Shown one piece after another: positions 1-5,498 of a stretch of 5,498 nucleotides of DNA (position 1 is its first letter; each line of letters starts with the position of its first letter). The DNA comes from Bacteroidota bacterium (lineage in GTDB: Bacteria; Bacteroidota; Bacteroidia; Chitinophagales; UBA2359), in contig JAHDGT010000325.1 in the NCBI GenBank assembly GCA_020631675.1, forward strand, positions 1 to 5,498, in the 5' to 3' direction. Under the pieces are notes generated by a model that was given only the letters and a program-made list of their open reading frames with translations, did no database searches and was not told the DNA's origin. Both the position numbers and the translations under genes were made by a program.

Positions 1-281
1 CTTCGGATAACTTCATTCGCTGCAATGGCAAAAGCCTTCCTTTAAATCCTGATCTTTCTGATGGGAAGCATCATACAATTCGAGTACGTTATCAGGATAA
101 AAAACTCCGGGTGTTCGTAGATGATAGCGCTAAGCAAAAGTTCATGGTCGACTTGGACCTGGCAAACACCGTCAAGATCAAGGATGATAAATTGTATTTT
201 GGTTTATGTGCTTCTACACATGGTGATTTAGGTGCGCAGCAACATCATTTCCACAATTTCAGCTATCGACCATTGGATTAA
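1..281 (+). CDS. L-type lectin / concanavalin A-like domain protein, C-terminal part
   Basis: The gene is cut by the left edge; the first complete codon is at base 3 and the frame runs open for 92 codons to TAA at 279-281. What is visible is the last part of a legume-lectin-like jelly-roll domain: a strand of the type HTIRVRYQDKKLRVFVDD (the usual 'H.v.V.Yd...L.V' strand), then YFGLCASTHGDLGAQQHHFH, which resembles the family's 'yvGFsAsTG....H.i..wsF' ending, and a last strand FHNFSYRPLD. The protein ends right after this domain, so no C-terminal sorting domain follows it. In Bacteroidota such domains usually sit in secreted or surface proteins that bind or process glycans; the missing N-terminal part could hold a signal peptide or a catalytic domain. 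It is the only plus-strand gene seen and converges on the symporter gene. The exact lectin subfamily is uncertain, and another ConA-like family is possible. Confidence 0.72.
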   Translation, partial: SDNFIRCNGKSLPLNPDLSDGKHHTIRVRYQDKKLRVFVDDSAKQKFMVDLDLANTVKIKDDKLYFGLCASTHGDLGAQQHHFHNFSYRPLD

Positions 282-1828
282 TGGAAAATGATGTGACAAA
301 TGATCAAAGAAGCCAGCATGGCCAAACCAAAATCTCTTACCCTGGGCGAGGAGAACTGTAACCACTCTTTCATGGGGCGATGACCATTGGCCGCAATGGA
401 TGGAATGGCTAAAATGGCATAACCGATCAGAATGGCGATCATTGCAGCTACTAAGTAATTAATGCCATCAACGGCACGTAATAGAATGGAATAGAACACA
501 CCTGTCGACAAGAAGGCAGCAAGGGTGATCCAGCGGTTTTTGGCGATCAAAAAGGCGGAGGCGCAGATGACCACCACAAAGCCCGTGTTGAAGTAATAAC
601 GAATCTCGTTCAAGGTATGGGTGAAGGCAGCCGTGGGGTCTGAATTCTTAATGTGCAAGATGTAACAGCCCATGAGAATACCTGTTACGAGCGTTACCAA
701 AATGGTATTTCTTCCCGCACTGACCACCTCTTGATCAGTAGCGTCAGGGCGTAAATAACGCTTGTAAATATCGATACTGAATAGGGTTGAGAGTGAGTTG
801 AAAACGGAATCCACCGTACTCATCAAACCCGCGAAAACCGCACATAATATGATGGCTCTGACCCCTGTTGGCAGGTAGTTGACCACCAAGTGGGGAAAGG
901 CTTGGTCGGGATCTGCTAAAGAACCTTCGGTGATACCCGCCAAAGCGATTCCGGGTATGATGATGATCGCTGCCATGAGGTACTTCATTAAGCCACCCAC
1001 CATGAGTCCGATCTGTGCGTCTTCTAAACTTCTGGCAGCAAGGGATCGCTGTACCACACTCTGGTTGGCACACCAATAATTGATGTTCATAAAGAGCAAA
1101 CCGATCATACCGATCCAAGGCAATTTGGGGTGGTCAGCGGGCAGGTGAAGGTGCATTAGTTCTGGGGTTTTGGTATAGAGTTGTCCCCAGCCCCCTAGGG
1201 CTTGTACACTCACCACCAAGAGCATAATACCTCCCGAAAGCAGAATCACAAACTGAATGATATCAGTTTTTACTACCGCGCCCAAACCGCCGAAATAAGT
1301 GTAGATCGCGGAGAAAACCCCTAAAAATATAATTATGGCGATCATTCTATTGGTCGGGTCATCACTGATGAAGCCCAACAGATCTCCGAATACGAAATTG
1401 GCGGCATAAGAACCCCAATACAAAGCCGCACCCAAAATGATGGTAGAGAACAGTAGTAAATTGGCAACCGAATAGATCAAGGCCACTTCTTTACCCAGCC
1501 TTTTTTCTATGAATTGTGTAATGGTGATGACTCGATCTTTGAGGTACATGGGTACAAAGATGAAGGCGGCCATAAAGAGCCCTTGTATGGCATTGATCTC
1601 GAAATTGGCTTGCGCTAAGCCGTATAGATAAGCGGATCCCATCATACCCAATAACTGGTACCCACTAATATTGGTAGCAATAGTAGAAATCGCGATCGAT
1701 GGCCAGCGGAGGTTTCGTGAACTTAGGAAATACTCTTCCACATTGGCGTCTTTGCCCACTTTTCCGCGCATGGCGAAGATCATGACCAAGGCGAAGTAAG
1801 AAATGACAATGATAAAATCGATCAGCAT
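278..1828 (-). CDS. Sodium:solute symporter, SGLT (SLC5) type, probably sugar/Na+ cotransporter
   Basis: Inner-membrane secondary transporter of the SSS family, expected to import a solute, probably a sugar or polyol, with Na+. From the start chosen here it is 516 residues with about 14 hydrophobic segments, the usual size for SGLT-type members. Landmarks: ATNISGYQLLGM at about 51-62, the broken first core helix; FEIN at 76-79; GGLGAVVKTDIIQ at about 180-192; YWCANQSVVQR at about 251-261; MSTVDSVFNS at 336-345, followed by DIYKRY. By alignment from memory with Vibrio SGLT, the sugar-binding residues N64, Q69, E88, N260 and K294 correspond to N54, Q58, E77, N255 and K282 here, and the Na2-site serines to S337/T338. 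A longer frame starts at an in-frame ATG at 1871-1873, but that ATG lies inside the terminator hairpin and adds 15 residues before the first helix. The ATG at 1826-1828 puts the hydrophobic stretch right at the N-terminus, as is usual in the family. The substrate is not determined. Confidence 0.9.
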   Translation of the reverse strand: MLIDFIIVISYFALVMIFAMRGKVGKDANVEEYFLSSRNLRWPSIAISTIATNISGYQLLGMMGSAYLYGLAQANFEINAIQGLFMAAFIFVPMYLKDRVITITQFIEKRLGKEVALIYSVANLLLFSTIILGAALYWGSYAANFVFGDLLGFISDDPTNRMIAIIIFLGVFSAIYTYFGGLGAVVKTDIIQFVILLSGGIMLLVVSVQALGGWGQLYTKTPELMHLHLPADHPKLPWIGMIGLLFMNINYWCANQSVVQRSLAARSLEDAQIGLMVGGLMKYLMAAIIIIPGIALAGITEGSLADPDQAFPHLVVNYLPTGVRAIILCAVFAGLMSTVDSVFNSLSTLFSIDIYKRYLRPDATDQEVVSAGRNTILVTLVTGILMGCYILHIKNSDPTAAFTHTLNEIRYYFNTGFVVVICASAFLIAKNRWITLAAFLSTGVFYSILLRAVDGINYLVAAMIAILIGYAILAIPSIAANGHRPMKEWLQFSSPRVRDFGLAMLASLIICHIIFH

Positions 1829-1853
1829 GGTATAGCAAGGCTTAGTACTGGGC

Positions 1854-1890
1854 AATAAAAAAGGTCGCTTCATTTTCTGAAGCGACCTTT
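1854..1890 (-). terminator. Intrinsic terminator after the SsuD-like gene
   Basis: Bases 1860-1872 and 1878-1890 form a perfect 13-bp stem with a 5-base loop (1873-1877). Read on the minus strand the hairpin is followed by TTTTTTATT (1862 down to 1854), the standard rho-independent layout. It lies 32 bases past the monooxygenase stop codon, so it should end the three-gene operon. On the plus strand the hairpin is followed only by TTTAAAG, so that direction is weaker. Only about 25 bases remain between the T-run and the chosen symporter start. Confidence 0.88.
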
Positions 1891-1920
1891 AAAGTTAAGA
1901 TTTTGTTAGAAACGGACAAG
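1890..1920 (-). promoter_or_regulatory. Possible Bacteroidota-type promoter for the symporter gene
   Basis: On the minus strand CTTG (1920-1917) is followed after exactly 19 bases by TAACTTTA (1897-1890). The known Bacteroidota consensus is TTTG near -33 and TAnnTTTG near -7, so each element has one mismatch. It would start transcription at about 1882-1884, inside the first arm of the terminator stem. The symporter transcript would then lack half the stem and escape termination. The sequence shows the match; its use as a promoter is inference. Confidence 0.3.
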
Positions 1921-1922
1921 TT

Positions 1923-3086
1923 CTATCTACGTTGCCCAGCCCCAAGCGGACTAAGTGGTGTTTCTTTAGGCTGTCTGCCCAGCTCTTGCGGTAAGGAAAC
2001 CGTTTTCAAACGAGGCAGCACATAACGGGCGAACAATTCACATTCTTCATAATGCGGATAACCCGAAAAGATGAAGGAGCGAATACCCAAGCGCATATAC
2101 TCTTGCAGCTTGGCATAGATCTGATCCGGATCACCTACTAAAGCAGCTCCACATCCGGAACGCGCCCTACCAATGCCCGTCCATAAATTATCCTCTACGA
2201 AACCTTCCATATCCGACATATCGCGCATGGCGGATTGACGAGATACGCCTAAAGATTTGGCATCTTGTGCCCGTTCACGGATTTCCGTACCATGATCCGC
2301 ATCCAATTTCGACATCAGTTTCTTGGCAGCGGCTTTAGCTTCCTTTTCTGTTTCTCGTACGATCATATGAATGCGTAAACCAAAGTCGACTTTCCTGCCA
2401 TAAGCAGCCGCCTTCTCGCTCATATTGCCCATCAACTCGTGAATGCGTTTGGTGGTTTCCGGCCACATCAAATATACATCACAATGCTGTGCGCAAAGAT
2501 CCACACCTGGGGGTGAATAGCCCCCGAAGTAGAGTAGGGGTCCCCCATTTTGCTGATAAGGCTTAACTGGCTCGCTACTCAAGTCAAAATCGTAATACTC
2601 GCCTTTGTACTTGATGTGGTCGGTCGTCCACGCCATCTTTAAGATCTCTATGACCTCTCTGGATCGTTGGTATCGAGCAGCAGATGCTAACTTTTGTCCG
2701 GGCAGGTCTGAAGAGATGATGTTCACTGTTAATCTACCCTTCATCATATGATCAATGGTAGCCAAGGCACGAGCCAGCATAGGCGGATGTACTTCCCCAC
2801 AACGAACAGCTGCCAATAAGTTGATTTGTTCGGTCAATGGACCCAATGCGCTCACAAAAGACAAGGTATCCTGTCCCACTTGATAGCTCGATGGGCAGAG
2901 CACGTTTCTGTAGCCCAGTTCATCTGCTCTACGAACTATTTTGGATACATTATCCCAAGTACTTTTGTATTGGTTGTCCATATGTCCTAAGTACTCGAAA
3001 TCGCCATTGCAGATCGGAGCGAACCAAGACACTTCCGCACCATCAATGTGCGGAGAACGTATATCTATGGGAGGTAAATTTGTCAT
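1923..3086 (-). CDS. SsuD-like FMNH2-dependent alkanesulfonate-type monooxygenase (LLM family)
   Basis: A cytoplasmic luciferase-like TIM-barrel enzyme of 387 residues, resembling alkanesulfonate monooxygenase SsuD over nearly its full length. SsuD uses FMNH2 and O2 to split a sulfonate C-S bond into sulfite and an aldehyde, and needs a separate flavin reductase. Seen here: a WFAPICNGDFEYLG start (21-34), RADELGY (53-59), the LYFGGYSPPG strand (185-194), AAAYGRKVDFGLRIHMIVRE (226-245), LWTGIGRARSGCGAALVGD (301-319) and SGYPHYEE (341-348). R238, H240, R309 and Y343 correspond to the SsuD active-site residues R226, H228, R297 and Y331. The SsuD active-site Cys54 and His11 are not conserved at the matching points, and the N-terminus is longer by about 18 residues, so the substrate may differ from simple alkanesulfonates. 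It is last in the operon, 7 bases after the unknown gene, and is followed by the terminator. No flavin reductase gene is in the window. Other LLM-class sulfonate or sulfone monooxygenases remain possible. Confidence 0.85.
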   Translation of the reverse strand: MTNLPPIDIRSPHIDGAEVSWFAPICNGDFEYLGHMDNQYKSTWDNVSKIVRRADELGYRNVLCPSSYQVGQDTLSFVSALGPLTEQINLLAAVRCGEVHPPMLARALATIDHMMKGRLTVNIISSDLPGQKLASAARYQRSREVIEILKMAWTTDHIKYKGEYYDFDLSSEPVKPYQQNGGPLLYFGGYSPPGVDLCAQHCDVYLMWPETTKRIHELMGNMSEKAAAYGRKVDFGLRIHMIVRETEKEAKAAAKKLMSKLDADHGTEIRERAQDAKSLGVSRQSAMRDMSDMEGFVEDNLWTGIGRARSGCGAALVGDPDQIYAKLQEYMRLGIRSFIFSGYPHYEECELFARYVLPRLKTVSLPQELGRQPKETPLSPLGAGQRR

Positions 3087-3093
3087 GTCAGCA

Positions 3094-3996
3094 TTATTCT
3101 ACAAGTTTACACAAACCTTTGCGCAGCTTAGCCTCTACCTTTTTGAATTTCACTTTTCTCACTATTCTACCGTCAGGATACTCAATATCGACTTTCGTGT
3201 TTTTGGTAATGCCTGCGAAAGGGTTCGAGGACTTGAACACTTCAGATTCAAGATACTGCGACTCAGAATTAGACATGAAGCCTCCAATAGCGCGTTTAGC
3301 CATTCCCCAATTATCCGGATTACTTGCTTTTATTGCAATCTCCTCTTTAATATCACCAATTGTTTCAAGTAGCTCGGCTGCATTTAAAATATAGTTTTTC
3401 TCTCCTAAAAAGGAGATAAACAGCATGAGTCGAGCGCCATAGTTTTCAAAAGTCTGTGCATCAACACTTAGTTTTCTAGGCAAAAGATCCAAGCAGATAT
3501 AACGAACATGGGCATCACTCCACTCGTTAGGTGCAATGCCTTCGTAATTATAGCTGAAATCCATAAAGTTATATGCTACAAAACCTGCCTCTTCTTTCTC
3601 TTCTTTGCTAGCGTCAGAAAGAAAAGAACTCGCCTGAAACTCTTCGATCCATTGATCGATCAATTGAGCATATCGACTTTCAGAGTCGTCTCCCATTGTT
3701 GCTTCTCGTTGCTCTAACTTTTGAATGGCCCGCATGAGTTGCTTGTCCGTATCTCGCCTTTCAGCCAGTTGTAAGTCATCTAAGCTAAAATGGTAACTAT
3801 CAGTATCATAACCATCATTTATACAGCCAACAATATAGTCATCCGTCAAGCTATCTAGAGTAAGAGCATCAAAAGACATGGCACAATTACCATCGTCGAA
3901 TATATCAATGATCTTACCTCCCCAATTATTAACAACTTCACCTGTTTCTAATATCGTTCCGGGCTTAACCAGTACGAAGTCTCCTTTCTTGAACAT
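3094..3996 (-). CDS. Unknown two-part protein with N-terminal SH3-like domain
   Basis: A 300-residue acidic soluble protein that I do not recognise with certainty; no signal peptide or membrane segment is visible. Residues 1-80 look like a small beta-barrel of SH3/KOW type: MFKKGDFVLVKPGT, then NNWGGKIIDI, then MSFDALTLDSL and RRDT at 80-83. The pattern recalls small CcbP-like calcium-binding barrels, but weakly. A charged linker (about 84-132) leads to a helical part, about 135-235, with YNFMDFSYNYEGIAPNEWS, DLLPRKL and NWGMAKRAIGGF. A basic tail (about 258-300) contains DIEYPDGRIVRKVKFKKVEA. The gene starts 20 bases after the aldo-keto reductase stop and ends 7 bases before the monooxygenase start, so it is very likely co-transcribed with both. 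It looks more AT-rich than the next gene: 21 of 60 bases are G or C at 3301-3360 against 31 of 60 at 2401-2460. That hints at separate acquisition. It has no catalytic motif I can name. Confidence 0.8.
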   Translation of the reverse strand: MFKKGDFVLVKPGTILETGEVVNNWGGKIIDIFDDGNCAMSFDALTLDSLTDDYIVGCINDGYDTDSYHFSLDDLQLAERRDTDKQLMRAIQKLEQREATMGDDSESRYAQLIDQWIEEFQASSFLSDASKEEKEEAGFVAYNFMDFSYNYEGIAPNEWSDAHVRYICLDLLPRKLSVDAQTFENYGARLMLFISFLGEKNYILNAAELLETIGDIKEEIAIKASNPDNWGMAKRAIGGFMSNSESQYLESEVFKSSNPFAGITKNTKVDIEYPDGRIVRKVKFKKVEAKLRKGLCKLVE

Positions 3997-4016
3997 GCTT
4001 GAATGTCTTTAATCAG

Positions 4017-4910
4017 TTAAGCGATTTCCTTTCCAGTTGAAGCCTTATACAAAGCATACCAATCTGCTCTGTTAATTTTAATATCCAAGGCATCCACAGC
4101 AGCTTTCACTCTTTCTAAACGGGTCGTGCCAGTAACCGGGTACATTTTCACCGGATGCTGTAACAACCAAGCATACATTAACACATCCATTTGTGTATGG
4201 TACTTTTCAGACAACAACTGCGCTTTATCCTGCACGCGCCAAATTTGCTGATCTTCAGAATGAGTCGCGAATAAAGAACCGCCTCCCAATGGCGACCAAG
4301 CCATTACAGGGATGTCTTTTTGCTGGCATTGATCCAATGTACCATCCGTAAAAGGATCCAAATGCAACAAAGACACCTCGATCTGATTGGTGACCAATGG
4401 CGTTTTAGCATTCAACAACTCAAATTGCGATGCGGTAAAATTACTCACCCCGAAATGCGATACCTTACCCGCTTTGCGCAGCTTCTCAAAAGCCTCAGCA
4501 ACCTCATCCGCGTCCATTAAAATATCAGGGCGGTGTAGCAACATCAAGTCAATATGATCCGTCTCCAACTCTTTAAGCGAGTTCTCCGCCGACCAAATAA
4601 TGTGCTCCGCACTTGAATCATAAGATTTCCAATGATGCTCCGGGCGTTGTGGGCACACCATTCTAATGCCACACTTGGTCACGATCTTCATCTTATCCCG
4701 CAAAGAAGGCTTGCGTTTCAGCACCTTACCAAAGTCGCCCTCCGTGGTATAATCCCCATAAATATCGGCATGGTCAAAGGTGTACACCCCCATGTCCAAA
4801 CAACCCTCAATAAATCGCTCATACTCATCCGTCGAGTATTTCGCACCCCACAAACCCAAACGCATCATACCCGCCACCACCGGCGAAAACAGCTCAGAAG
4901 CTCCACTCAT
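4017..4910 (-). CDS. Aldo-keto reductase, YdhF-like
   Basis: A cytoplasmic NAD(P)H-dependent oxidoreductase with the aldo-keto reductase (alpha/beta)8 barrel, 297 residues, full length. It resembles E. coli YdhF closely in several blocks: DHADIYGDYTTEGDFGK, DHIDLMLLHRPD, MDADEVAEAFEKLRKAGKV and HFGVSNFTASQFELL. The catalytic tetrad is visible as D46, Y51, K79 and H126. Cofactor-side motifs are SNF (156-158), TNQIE (174-178) and the C-terminal VTGTTRLERVKAAVD stretch. Such enzymes reduce aldehydes or ketones to alcohols, mostly with NADPH; the natural substrate of YdhF is not known to me. It is first in the operon, 20 bases ahead of the unknown gene. The start is supported by the A-rich stretch AATCAATAAAAATG just upstream, typical of Bacteroidota, which rarely use Shine-Dalgarno sites. 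Being upstream of an SsuD-like enzyme, it could reduce the aldehyde left after desulfonation; that is inference. Confidence 0.92.
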   Translation of the reverse strand: MSGASELFSPVVAGMMRLGLWGAKYSTDEYERFIEGCLDMGVYTFDHADIYGDYTTEGDFGKVLKRKPSLRDKMKIVTKCGIRMVCPQRPEHHWKSYDSSAEHIIWSAENSLKELETDHIDLMLLHRPDILMDADEVAEAFEKLRKAGKVSHFGVSNFTASQFELLNAKTPLVTNQIEVSLLHLDPFTDGTLDQCQQKDIPVMAWSPLGGGSLFATHSEDQQIWRVQDKAQLLSEKYHTQMDVLMYAWLLQHPVKMYPVTGTTRLERVKAAVDALDIKINRADWYALYKASTGKEIA

Positions 4911-4975
4911 TTTTATTGATTTTATATAGGAGTCATGATTAAGAAGTATTTCGGCGGTTACACGAAAGTCTCTAA

Positions 4976-4999
4976 TCTCATGTCTCGAGTCTCATGTCT
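4976..4999. repeat. Direct repeat, two copies of TCTCATGTCT
   Basis: TCTCATGTCT occurs at 4976-4985 and again at 4990-4999, separated by CGAG, giving a 14-base period. A partial third unit, AAGTCTCTAA, lies just before (4966-4975). This is directly visible. Similar GTCTCATGTCT-like strings occur between genes in some Bacteroidota as I recall, but I could not check this. Confidence 0.7.
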
Positions 5000-5010
5000 A
5001 AAATAATGGC

Positions 5011-5101
5011 GCGTCCCTATCCCTTGATCAAGGGTGGCCAGATCTCTTTTCAGCTGCGAATATACGAATGCCCTTGATCCCGCGATAGGGTCGGGAGACG
5101 C
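5011..5101. repeat. Imperfect palindromic intergenic element (REP/MITE-like)
   Basis: Several nested inverted repeats lie in 91 bases. The ends GCGTC (5011-5015) and GACGC (5097-5101) are complementary; CCCTATC (5015-5021) matches GATAGGG (5084-5090); and the perfect 14-base palindrome CCCTTGATCAAGGG (5021-5034) has a half copy, CCCTTGATC, at 5071-5079 that could pair with it. TCCCG (5078-5082) and CGGGA (5092-5096) make a further small hairpin. The layout suggests a mobile-derived palindromic repeat, or the remains of two REP units. It contains no open reading frame with support and has no T-run, so it is not an intrinsic terminator. The 14-base palindrome could instead be a regulator site for the adjacent operon. 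Confidence 0.5.
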
Positions 5102-5108
5102 TGTGGTA

Positions 5109-5498
5109 TTACTTCCTACCCAAATCAAAAGTAATCCCTGCGACCACACCCGCTTGGTTCAAATTCGCCTTCAATGCCAAGCGATCTTCTGCTTGCTCAA
5201 AGTCTACCGTATTGTACAAGCTGTTGTTGCTTTCTTCGGTCAGTTCAGTAACAAAGTTGATATGCGTTCTAAAATAGGAAGCGGTTTCTAGATCTTCTTC
5301 AAAAATGATGTTTCCGTTATCATCTGCTGCGCTCAGACTGTAAGAAGTGAACTCCGTTTCATCAGGTCTGATGGTCAGCATAGCCACATTAGCTTCTAAG
5401 AAAATTCTAAGGCGATTTCCGATTTTGAACGAGCCTCCAACAGAGGTGCCGAATCCATAAGTAGGAGCAGGACGCGTTCTGCTTGTCGCATCAACTTC
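5109..5498 (-). CDS. Outer-membrane beta-barrel protein, C-terminal part
   Basis: The frame is open from the right edge to TAA at 5109-5111, giving 129 residues of a longer protein. A GTG at 5385-5387 could be read as a start, but the upstream codons continue in frame with barrel-like strands, so the gene very probably starts outside the window. Visible features are alternating hydrophobic/polar strands separated by polar loops: TYGFGTSVGGSFKIGNRLRI, NVAMLTIRP, YFRTHINFVTELTE and RLALKANLNQAGVVAGITFD. The protein closes with GITFDLGRK, typical of the last strand of small Bacteroidota porin-like outer-membrane proteins of about 200 residues. It would sit in the outer membrane; what it binds or transports cannot be told. 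It is on the same strand as the operon, 198 bases upstream, and separated from it by the palindromic element, so co-transcription is unlikely but not excluded. Confidence 0.7.
   Translation of the reverse strand, partial: EVDATSRTRPAPTYGFGTSVGGSFKIGNRLRIFLEANVAMLTIRPDETEFTSYSLSAADDNGNIIFEEDLETASYFRTHINFVTELTEESNNSLYNTVDFEQAEDRLALKANLNQAGVVAGITFDLGRK

Larger units (their letters stand above)
4911..5108. other. Intergenic region upstream of the aldo-keto reductase operon
   Basis: These 198 bases hold no convincing gene; short frames crossing them show no family resemblance. The region should carry the operon promoter. The best match I see on the minus strand is CTTG (5032-5029), 23 bases, then TATTTTAG (5005-4998), a weak fit to the Bacteroidota TTTG / TAnnTTTG consensus. 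Another -7-like element, TATATTCG (5064-5057), has no partner. Near the start codon, TATATAAAAT (4928-4919) could also act as a -10 element. The region is dominated by the direct repeat and the imperfect palindrome listed separately. No T-run terminator for the outer-membrane protein gene is seen. Confidence 0.6.

Noticed and set aside
744..1118. Minus-strand open frame of 124 codons inside the symporter gene
   Set aside because: It is another frame of a clear membrane-transporter gene; its translation shows no domain and no hydrophobic pattern.
1829..1873. N-terminal extension of the symporter from the ATG at 1871-1873
   Set aside because: The ATG is at the stem-loop boundary of the terminator, the extra 15 residues resemble nothing in the family, and the next ATG fits the usual N-terminus. 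Not fully excluded, because the possible promoter lies just upstream of it.
2837..3394. Plus-strand open frame of 185 codons (and a 143-codon frame inside it at 2941-3372)
   Set aside because: It lies opposite the monooxygenase start and the end of the unknown gene, both of which are better supported. Its translation is cysteine- and serine-rich with no family resemblance.
4632..4919. Plus-strand open frame of 95 codons opposite the aldo-keto reductase
   Set aside because: It is histidine- and arginine-rich, as expected from reading the opposite strand of a real gene, with no recognisable domain.
5021..5034. The palindrome CCCTTGATCAAGGG as an intrinsic terminator
   Set aside because: It has no loop of usable size and no T-run on either strand.
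4958..5149. Minus-strand open frame of 63 codons across the intergenic region
   Set aside because: It overlaps the end of the outer-membrane protein gene in another frame and reads through the direct repeat and the palindrome; the repeat translates to a repeated RDMRLE-type string, an artefact of the repeat.
5109..5387. A complete small 92-residue gene starting at GTG 5385-5387
   Set aside because: The same frame continues open to the right edge with beta-strand-like sequence, so this is the end of a longer outer-membrane protein.

Overview
The window looks like a piece of a Bacteroidota chromosome, possibly Cytophagales-like. Four things suggest this: genes start without Shine-Dalgarno sequences and the first operon gene has an A-rich initiation region; the gene at the right edge has the C-terminal end of a small outer-membrane beta-barrel; a Bacteroidota-style promoter match (TTG, then 19 bases, then TAnnTTT) lies before the transporter gene; and base composition is moderate. 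The genus cannot be fixed from the sequence. No RNA genes, CRISPR arrays, insertion sequences or transposases were seen.

Layout, left to right. (1) 1-281, plus strand: the C-terminal end of a concanavalin A-like / L-type lectin domain protein. (2) 278-1828, minus strand: a sodium:solute symporter of the SGLT (SLC5) type, meeting the lectin gene tail to tail so that both stop codons share TTAA. (3) 1829-1922: a strong intrinsic terminator for minus-strand transcripts, overlapped by a possible promoter for the symporter. (4) 1923-4910, minus strand: a tight three-gene operon, transcribed in the order aldo-keto reductase (YdhF-like), two-part protein of unknown function, SsuD-like FMNH2-dependent monooxygenase, with gaps of 20 and 7 bases. 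(5) 4911-5108: an intergenic region with a 14-base-period direct repeat and an imperfect palindrome of about 90 bases. (6) 5109-5498, minus strand: the C-terminal part of an outer-membrane beta-barrel protein that runs off the right edge.

How the genes may work together: an SsuD-type monooxygenase cuts C-S bonds of sulfonates and leaves an aldehyde, an aldo-keto reductase can reduce an aldehyde, and an SGLT-type symporter imports a sugar-like solute. This matches in outline the oxidative sulfoquinovose route (SmoC monooxygenase and SmoB aldo-keto reductase). The match is a hypothesis: no flavin reductase or sulfoquinovosidase is in the window, and both enzyme families have other roles. The middle gene of the operon is the least explained part of the window.
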